A stretch of 5,766 nt of DNA, from the NCBI GenBank assembly GCA_913041775.1, contig CAJWJW010000089.1, forward strand, positions 1 to 5,766, read 5' to 3'. How positions within the stretch are numbered: position 1 is the first letter of the stretch; each line of letters starts with the position of its first letter. Positions 1 to 4,592 of the stretch are shown here, in pieces. The DNA comes from an uncultured Flavobacteriales bacterium (GTDB lineage Bacteria; Bacteroidota; Bacteroidia; Flavobacteriales; UBA7430). Position numbers and translations under genes: made by a program. The notes under the pieces were generated by a model, which made no database searches, was not told the DNA's origin, and worked only from the letters and a program-made list of their open reading frames with translations.

Positions 1-31
1 TGTATCGGGGGTTCGAATCCCTTTCTCTCTG
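1..31 (+). tRNA. 3' end of a tRNA gene, probably tRNA-Ser (partial)
   Basis: Only the T-arm and acceptor 3' strand are in the window. The T-stem is GGGGG at 7-11, the loop TTCGAAT at 12-18, and the returning strand CCCTT at 19-23, which closes with two G-U pairs. The acceptor 3' strand TCTCTCT is at 24-30 and the discriminator base is G31. Bases 1-6 would be the end of the variable region. G at the discriminator, a GGGGG T-stem and a TCTCTC-type acceptor strand are usual for bacterial tRNA-Ser, but the anticodon lies outside the window, so the identity is inferred. CCA is not encoded (CTA follows), as is common in Bacteroidota. The gene probably serves as the integration target of the element that starts here. 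Confidence 0.8.
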
Positions 32-92
32 CTAGGGCGCATTTCAAAGCCCATAGATTTGTTCAAATCATTGATTTTCAGTAGTTTTACCC
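32..92. other. Candidate attachment-site region (att) with nested inverted repeats
   Basis: This stretch joins the tRNA 3' end to its terminator and carries overlapping inverted repeats. GATTTG (56-61) faces CAAATC (64-69) over a 2-bp spacer, and AAATC (65-69) faces GATTT (73-77) over ATT. GGGC (35-38) and GCCC (49-52) form a further short pair. Tyrosine recombinases use inverted core sites around a short overlap, and tRNA 3' ends are common targets. An att core somewhere in about 1-92 is therefore likely, but its exact edges cannot be fixed without the other end of the element. Confidence 0.4.
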
Positions 93-123
93 AAAGGCGA
101 TTTTTCATAAATCGCCTTTTTTT
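93..123 (+). terminator. Intrinsic terminator of the tRNA transcript
   Basis: An 11-bp perfect stem (AAAGGCGATTT at 93-103 with AAATCGCCTTT at 109-119) encloses the 5-base loop TTCAT and runs into a T-tract at 117-123. It sits about 60 bp after the tRNA 3' end and before the integrase leader. It most likely ends tRNA transcription and shields the integrase gene from read-through. Whether it belongs to the host or came with the element depends on where the att core lies. Confidence 0.85.
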
Positions 124-171
124 GCATACCTCAGTGTGGATATGGTGTCGACTTACATATTATTTATTTAC

Positions 172-197
172 GTGTATACAAGAAAATTGTATGCATA
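172..197. promoter_or_regulatory. Duplicated operator-like site upstream of the integrase
   Basis: TGTATACA (173-180) and TGTATGCA (188-195) are two 8-bp palindromes, the second with one mismatch, spaced 15 bp start to start. The whole 26-bp site matches the one at 2268-2293 in 21 or more positions with no gap. It ends 46 bp before the integrase ATG, where it could overlap a -33 element (TTGTAT at 187-192). The likely role is a binding site for a small regulator, perhaps the HTH protein encoded at 2347. A recombinase arm-type site is the alternative, since it also lies close to the tRNA end. Confidence 0.5.
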
Positions 198-243
198 AAA
201 GGCTGTTAACTCTTTAGTTATTTACTTCATAAAAGGTAATACT

Positions 244-1446
244 ATGAGTTATTTAAATGTTTATTTCTTTACACGGAACACAAAATCCAAAAAGGATGGG
301 CTACATCTTTATTGTAGAGTAGCACTTAAAGGAAAGAGAAAAGATTTTTCTATAGGAAAGATGATACCCCCTGGGCTTTGGGACAAACAAAAGGGATTTC
401 CAAACAAAAAACTCCCGGAAGGGAAACGCTATTACGACCAGCTTAAAACAGTTGAAAAAGAAATGTTTGATGCAGAGTTAAAATGCATTAAAAATGGCAA
501 GACTTACTCCCTAGAACGGATTTTTGACATTTACTTAGGCCTTGATAAACATTTTCACGGAATTGTAGAACTTTTTAACAAGCACCAAATTCAGTTTAAA
601 CAGTTAGTTAAAGTAAACCAAAGAGCGCATAGATCTTATATTCGATACGATATGTGCAAAAGACATCTTAGCAACTACCTAAAAGATGCTCATAACAAAA
701 CAGATATCGATGTTCGATTTTTAGATTATCCATTCATTGAAGGTTTGGATCATTATATTAGAACCAAAGGAGAATGCTCAAACAATACTACTGTAAAATA
801 CATACAAAGCTTTAAAAAGATTGTTCGCACTGCCATACAAAATAGAATTATTGATAGAGATCCATTTATAGAATACAAAGGGCGAATTATAACTGTTGAA
901 AGAGAATGTCTAAACGATACTGAAATTGATGATATAACTACTCTAAATATAGATAATGAGACTTTAAAAATTGTTCGTGATGGATTTTTGCTAGCCTGCT
1001 ATACAGGTTTAGCTTATGCAGATTTAAAGGCATTGAAAAGCTCACAAATTGTATTTGAAAATGGAGATTATTGGATCAATATACTAAGACAAAAGTCCAA
1101 AGTCAAGGCACAAATAATTCTACTTCCAAAAGCCCTAGAAATCATCAATAAATACAAAAACAACCCAGCATGTATAGAATCAGGGAAAGCCATATATATG
1201 ATTAGCAATCAAAAGACAAACAAGCACTTGAAAACATTGGCACAGCTTAGTGGGATAACTAAAAACATCACCTTTCATATAGCACGACATACCTTTGCAA
1301 CTACCATTACCTTAGCAAAGGGAGTTTCAATAGAGGTGGTTAGCAAAATGCTTGGACACAAAAGCATAAAACAAACACAACATTATGCCAGAATGGTAAA
1401 TACAAGAGTACAAGACGAAATGCAAGCTTTAAAAGCATTTTACTAA
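244..1446 (+). CDS. Tyrosine recombinase / integrase of the element
   Basis: Site-specific recombinase predicted to catalyse integration and excision of the element at the neighbouring tRNA. Residues 1-100 resemble the arm-type DNA-binding domain of Bacteroidota integrases. Residues about 105-215 form the SAM-like core-binding domain, and about 220-400 the catalytic domain. Visible catalytic residues are Lys286 (in QKSKVK), His345 and Arg348 (HIARH), His372 (LGH) and the nucleophile Tyr381 (HYARM). The first catalytic Arg is replaced by Ala257 in TGLAYAD, as in many Bacteroides conjugative-element integrases. The 400-aa length is typical and the C-terminus is complete. The ATG at 244 is preceded by AAAAGG about 8 bases upstream, unusually SD-like for this phylum. 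The gene reads away from the tRNA and stands alone, with 230 bp before the next gene. Confidence 0.95.
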   Translation: MSYLNVYFFTRNTKSKKDGLHLYCRVALKGKRKDFSIGKMIPPGLWDKQKGFPNKKLPEGKRYYDQLKTVEKEMFDAELKCIKNGKTYSLERIFDIYLGLDKHFHGIVELFNKHQIQFKQLVKVNQRAHRSYIRYDMCKRHLSNYLKDAHNKTDIDVRFLDYPFIEGLDHYIRTKGECSNNTTVKYIQSFKKIVRTAIQNRIIDRDPFIEYKGRIITVERECLNDTEIDDITTLNIDNETLKIVRDGFLLACYTGLAYADLKALKSSQIVFENGDYWINILRQKSKVKAQIILLPKALEIINKYKNNPACIESGKAIYMISNQKTNKHLKTLAQLSGITKNITFHIARHTFATTITLAKGVSIEVVSKMLGHKSIKQTQHYARMVNTRVQDEMQALKAFY

Positions 1447-1471
1447 TTAATACGACGACTGACTAATTCAA

Positions 1472-1491
1472 AGTTGATTCTATCATCAACT
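1472..1491 (+). other. Short hairpin after the integrase gene
   Basis: AGTTGAT (1472-1478) pairs with ATCAACT (1485-1491) around a 6-base loop, 25 bases after the integrase stop. No T-tract follows, so it is not a standard intrinsic terminator. It could stabilise the integrase mRNA 3' end or be a protein site. The rest of 1447-1676 shows no coding signal and only small repeats, such as ACTG/CAGT at 1498-1510 and GTAA/TTAC at 1518-1527. Confidence 0.3.
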
Positions 1492-1589
1492 CAACCTACT
1501 GCAATACAGTGAGTTATGTAAAGTTACGCACGCATCTATTTCCGCAAACACTTGACTACCACAAACTTACCGCTATTAAAATGGATATA

Positions 1590-1622
1590 TTTGTCAATAT
1601 AAAATAGTGAAGAATAATTTAT
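1590..1622 (+). promoter_or_regulatory. Possible Bacteroidota-type promoter for the 1677 gene
   Basis: TTTG at 1590-1593 fits the -33 box known for Bacteroidota. TAATTTAT at 1615-1622, 21 bp further on, is a partial match to the -7 box TAnnTTTG. It would give a leader of about 50 bases before the ATG at 1677. The -7 match is imperfect and the surroundings are AT-rich, so chance is a real possibility. Confidence 0.3.
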
Positions 1623-1676
1623 GTTATAAATGAACAAATAAGCTAAATTGAGAAAAGAAATTATAAACATTAAAAT

Positions 1677-2258
1677 ATGTTAGAAGACATCCTAAAATTT
1701 AATTTTGCAGTTAAAAACTTAATTAAAAGCTCTGATGACTCGAAAGTCTATTTAACAAAACAGGCTGAGATCTCATTTGATAAATTAAAGGACGATTACC
1801 AATCATCATCTACAGTATTTATTGAGTCGAATGTGGATGGAGATATGATTGATTTCATAAAAGATGAAATAGCTAAAAGTGACAAACTAGTTTCAGAAAC
1901 TAATCGTTTAGATTTGAAGGTCAAGACCTATTCAAGAGAAAAATACCTCAAATTTCTTAAACAAGAGTTAGACATAGAGACAGAACAAGTAGGTCATCTT
2001 TCTAGATACAATCTACTTGATTCTAACAAAACTAGAATTGAAGTTATTTATACACTTTTGATGTTAAAAGAAATGGAAGTCTTCAGATTCGAGAACGACT
2101 CAAAACTTGCAAAGTTTATTGAACGACATTGCACCTATGAAAAAGGGAAGAAAATAAAAAATGCTCGTCAGACTATATCTAACATTAAAAATAAAGAAAT
2201 TAATACGACGAAACAAAAAAATAAATTCAAAGAATACTTGAAAACCATTAATATATAG
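1677..2258 (+). CDS. Uncharacterised 193-aa protein, possibly RteC-like at its C-terminus
   Basis: A soluble, highly charged protein with no signal peptide or membrane segment. Residues 1-75 contain acidic and hydroxyl-rich stretches, and the last 45 residues are rich in Lys and Arg. Residues about 114-190 (from LLDSNKTRIEVIYTLLMLKE onward) resemble the C-terminal part of RteC-type regulators of Bacteroides conjugative elements: a Lys/Thr step into a hydrophobic helix, a short helix, then a basic stretch. This is from recall of the family pattern, not an alignment. At 193 aa it would be shorter than classical RteC. An in-frame TAA lies two codons before the ATG, so this is the furthest-upstream ATG start, and there is no clear ribosome site. 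Its position between integrase and HTH gene suits a regulator of element transfer or excision. It could equally be an unrelated orphan. Confidence 0.7.
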   Translation: MLEDILKFNFAVKNLIKSSDDSKVYLTKQAEISFDKLKDDYQSSSTVFIESNVDGDMIDFIKDEIAKSDKLVSETNRLDLKVKTYSREKYLKFLKQELDIETEQVGHLSRYNLLDSNKTRIEVIYTLLMLKEMEVFRFENDSKLAKFIERHCTYEKGKKIKNARQTISNIKNKEINTTKQKNKFKEYLKTINI

Positions 2259-2267
2259 TAGATTAAG

Positions 2268-2293
2268 ATGTATACACTAAAATTGTATACATA
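2268..2293. promoter_or_regulatory. Second copy of the duplicated operator-like site, upstream of the HTH gene
   Basis: Two perfect copies of the palindrome TGTATACA lie at 2269-2276 and 2284-2291, 15 bp apart start to start. The site ends 53 bp before the ATG at 2347, almost the same distance as its relative at 172-197 has from the integrase ATG. The spacing puts the two palindromes on roughly opposite faces of the helix. This suits a dimeric repressor or activator bound at a promoter. TTGTAT at 2283-2288 may serve as a -33 element, and TTTG at 2316-2319 lies in the -7 neighbourhood. Autoregulation by the downstream HTH protein is an inference. Confidence 0.55.
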
Positions 2294-2346
2294 TACCCCC
2301 TCCAATATTTAGTCCTTTGCATAGTTATTAATTAAAACTAATTATT

Positions 2347-2655
2347 ATGTACAGAGACTTTGTAGAAGACTTGTTAGAAAAACAGAAAGAAGAAATCATT
2401 GAACTTATCAAGGAGTATTTTGAGCATTCTAATAAACAACAAGAAAAAAAGTGGATTAAATCAGCGCAGCTTTGTGAGATACTTTCCTGTTCTCCAGCAA
2501 CGCTATTTAGACTAAGAACAGACGGAATGCTTCCATGCTCACTCATTCAAGGCACTTATTATTATAAGCTATCAGATATAGATGAAATGATGGAGGAGGG
2601 GAAAGAGTTTAATACAGAAAATAAAATTAGTCCGCTGCGAGGTCGAGTTAAATAG
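2347..2655 (+). CDS. Helix-turn-helix DNA-binding protein, excisionase-like (HTH_17 type)
   Basis: A small DNA-binding protein of the kind found beside integrases on Bacteroidota mobile elements, where relatives act as excisionase or as regulator. Residues 1-34 form a charged amphipathic helix, possibly a dimerising coiled coil. Residues 36-62 form the helix-turn-helix (WIKSAQLCEILSCSPATLFR, then LRTDGMLP). Residues about 66-83 give the wing and final helix (GTYYYKLSDIDEMM), the pattern of MerR/excisionase-like HTH_17 proteins. The last 18 residues are a polar tail. The ATG follows an AT-rich leader without an SD site. The 26-bp repeat upstream is a candidate binding site for the protein itself. 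It could be an excision factor, a transcription factor, or both. Confidence 0.88.
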   Translation: MYRDFVEDLLEKQKEEIIELIKEYFEHSNKQQEKKWIKSAQLCEILSCSPATLFRLRTDGMLPCSLIQGTYYYKLSDIDEMMEEGKEFNTENKISPLRGRVK

Positions 2656-2799
2656 GTAAGGTTAAAACGATCGAATAACACGAACCCTGCTTGTAATGTA
2701 CTTACTGTCGTAGAAAGTGAAACCATTTTCTTCATTTTTTAGTTGAAAATAATTAAAACTAACCTCTTAAACCCAAGATGAATGATGCTTAATATAGTA
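2656..2799. other. Convergent intergenic spacer
   Basis: This 144-bp spacer lies between the plus-strand HTH gene and the end of the minus-strand operon. The best structure is TTAGTT/AACTAA with a loop of about 12 bases near 2740-2763, without a proper T-tract on either side. No convincing bidirectional terminator is visible, and no open reading frame of note is present. It marks the boundary between the integration genes and the cargo operon. Confidence 0.5.
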
Positions 2800-3411
2800 T
2801 TAATTAAAGTTTAAATAACTATCAATATAGCGTTTTACAATGTGTGGTTGTCTGTCTAATAATTCTGCAACCTTATCTATTCTTAGAAATTTGTTATAAG
2901 CTCTATACATAATATCTTTCTCTCTATCTGACCATTCCTCACATGCACGCGCATACATTTTTCGAAGCTCTAATTGTTGATCACTAAATTCGCATTCTCT
3001 TACTGGAAGTTTATTGACATGTGGTTTTGCTAATACAATAAGCTCATCAATTTCTTTCTCACTTATTTCAGGGAATTTATTATCCACCAATTCATTTTTT
3101 GGAACTGTCTCATTTACTTTTAAATTCTCTGAATTTGCCTGATAGAAGTACCAATGTGTGAAATCTTCTGAAGATGTAGGCTTATGCTTACACTGAGGAA
3201 TTAATTTTAACATATCGCATCGTAATAACTTCTTTAAAAATCGTCTAAAGAATAAGCCTTGATGCCTATCTCTTTCAACTAAGCCCTTTTGAGCTAAGAT
3301 TGGATAGATATCTGTAGAACGTAAGCCATTGAGGTTAAGCTTTACCATATATTCTTGAATGACTCTACTTATTCTTCGTGCTTTTTGAAAATCCTCATGG
3401 CTTATAGACAT
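2800..3411 (-). CDS. Uncharacterised protein with winged-helix-like N-terminus and Myb/HTH-like C-terminus
   Basis: A 203-aa soluble protein not recognised as a named family. Residues 8-92 look like a winged helix: helices around 8-26 and 32-42, a basic candidate recognition helix at 52-65 (FFRRFLKKLLR), then a beta-wing (MLKLIPQCK to HWYFYQ). Residues about 93-155 form an acidic linker. Residues 159-200 fit a Myb/SANT- or sigma-4-like HTH. They show the pattern W-S-x-x-E-x-D, then a gap, then IDKVAELLDRQPHIVKRYI, which resembles HTH units at the C-terminus of some bacterial DNA-processing proteins. The start lies two bases after the stop of the primase-HRDC gene, with no ribosome site of its own, so translation is probably coupled. 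It is the last gene of the operon. A DNA-binding partner of the primase-HRDC protein, or a regulator of the operon, is inferred from position. Confidence 0.8.
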   Translation of the reverse strand: MSISHEDFQKARRISRVIQEYMVKLNLNGLRSTDIYPILAQKGLVERDRHQGLFFRRFLKKLLRCDMLKLIPQCKHKPTSSEDFTHWYFYQANSENLKVNETVPKNELVDNKFPEISEKEIDELIVLAKPHVNKLPVRECEFSDQQLELRKMYARACEEWSDREKDIMYRAYNKFLRIDKVAELLDRQPHIVKRYIDSYLNFN

Positions 3412-3413
3412 AG

Positions 3414-4592
3414 CTAAGCAATATAAGAATTAATTATTTTAAGTATTTGAGGACCGAATTGCTGAACTTTCTTCTTGCCAAATCCATATACAAAATCTAA
3501 GTCATCCTCAGATTTAGGTAGTTCAATCAGAAGGCACTCTAAAGTCTTATTCGAAAAAATCGTAAAGGCTGGCTTACCATTTTCATTGGCAATTTCCAAA
3601 CGCTTCTTTTTTAAAGCTTCTCGCAAACCAGTTTTGGCTGGGGCTGTTTTTTTTGTCTTTACCGCTTTATCAAATAGTTCTATGCCGCGATCTCTTGCCA
3701 TATAAACTAAGGATGCAAAGTTTAATCCTCCATTATTGTCTTTGTGTAATTGTGTATACTTTGCATCACATTTATCAAAATTGTATTCTGGATGCTGAGC
3801 GCTTAATTGATGAAAATAATTTCTTCCATATTCACCAAAGGTGTTGGCTAGTATAAATCCAATATTCCTCCAATATTGATAGGAATCTGTTAAGTCTATA
3901 TTCCTTTCTTTAACAGCATCACAGAGTTTCTTGGCAAAATATTCTTCTCCGCCTTCAAGTCCACTCAGCGAATGGTAAACAGCTCTCGGTTCGTTTACTG
4001 TATTTAATATTACATTATTCTGTTTGTACTTTTTCTCATCTATAACCTCAGCAAAAGTTTCAGAAAACGGATTGCAGTACAAATGTGGGTCGTAGGACAG
4101 AAGCATTGCACGTGACACATCTTTCGTACCTTTATCCATCTCTAAATTGTATTCTTCCAGATAGTATTTTTCGAGAGCTAAAAACTGAGATTTATGAGTC
4201 ATATCGGATGGATTAATCTTCACCAGCATTTTTATTCCATTACCGCTTGGGCTACGAAATAAAACATAGGTATAGGGATCGTCTAATAAGGCTGTTCTAC
4301 TTTCGTTATAATTAGTAATATCATCAAAGTCGATTTGCATTAATCCAGAATGTGTTTCCAAACTAGCGTTTTTTCTTTCAGAAAACACACCCGATAATGT
4401 GACTGTAGGTAATTGTCGTTTTTGCTTCGTATATTCAATTTTTGCCAAAGCCCGTAAGCGGTCAATTTGCGATTTTAAATACGGATATTTAATAAACTCA
4501 ATGAGCTGGTTTACATCAATAGTTTGCTCGGGAGTTTTAGTGAACAGATCTTTGAATAGAGAGAATTTATAAGTAGAGTTTATATTTTTCAT
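3414..4592 (-). CDS. Primase-like (BT4734/VirE-N type) - PriCT_2 - HRDC protein
   Basis: A 392-aa protein with three apparent domains. Residues about 40-180 match the BT4734/VirE N-terminal type, which resembles the archaeo-eukaryotic primase fold. A DFDD motif at 88-91 (motif I), SPSGNGIK at 114-121 (motif II position, Lys where primases usually have His) and D153...D158...R161...SYDP (motif III region) are visible. Residues about 216-303 are a PriCT_2-type primase C-terminal domain (YQYWRNIGFILANTFG, then GGLNFASLVYMARDRGI). Residues about 323-391 are a HRDC domain (KPAFTIFSNKTLECLLIELP, then VYGFGKKKVQQFG), the nucleic-acid-binding unit seen in RecQ and RNase D. A helicase domain, common after PriCT_2 in element replication proteins, is absent. 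The ATG overlaps the hsdR stop by one base (TAATG), so the genes are translationally coupled. Role in the restriction system unknown; primase activity is unproven. Confidence 0.85.
   Translation of the reverse strand: MKNINSTYKFSLFKDLFTKTPEQTIDVNQLIEFIKYPYLKSQIDRLRALAKIEYTKQKRQLPTVTLSGVFSERKNASLETHSGLMQIDFDDITNYNESRTALLDDPYTYVLFRSPSGNGIKMLVKINPSDMTHKSQFLALEKYYLEEYNLEMDKGTKDVSRAMLLSYDPHLYCNPFSETFAEVIDEKKYKQNNVILNTVNEPRAVYHSLSGLEGGEEYFAKKLCDAVKERNIDLTDSYQYWRNIGFILANTFGEYGRNYFHQLSAQHPEYNFDKCDAKYTQLHKDNNGGLNFASLVYMARDRGIELFDKAVKTKKTAPAKTGLREALKKKRLEIANENGKPAFTIFSNKTLECLLIELPKSEDDLDFVYGFGKKKVQQFGPQILKIINSYIA

Noticed and set aside
1447..1676. CRISPR array, small RNA or hidden gene in the spacer after the integrase
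   Set aside because: There is no regularly spaced repeat, no open frame longer than a few codons with a plausible start, and only short weak hairpins.
2328..2546. Minus-strand open frame of 72 codons over the HTH gene
   Set aside because: It lies antisense to a well-supported HTH gene and its product is low-complexity Ser-rich with no recognisable domain, as expected of a shadow frame.
2738..2765. TTAGTT/AACTAA inverted repeat as a bidirectional terminator
   Set aside because: The stem is only six mostly A-T pairs with a 12-base loop, and no T-tract follows on either strand in the right position.
3749..3760. GTATAC-containing sequence resembling the operator palindrome
   Set aside because: It lies inside the primase-HRDC coding region, lacks the second palindrome at 15 bp and the shared flanks, and is probably chance in AT-rich DNA.
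3475..3856. Two plus-strand open frames (3475-3705 and 3653-3856)
   Set aside because: Both are antisense to the primase-HRDC gene, overlap each other, and show no domain or ribosome site.
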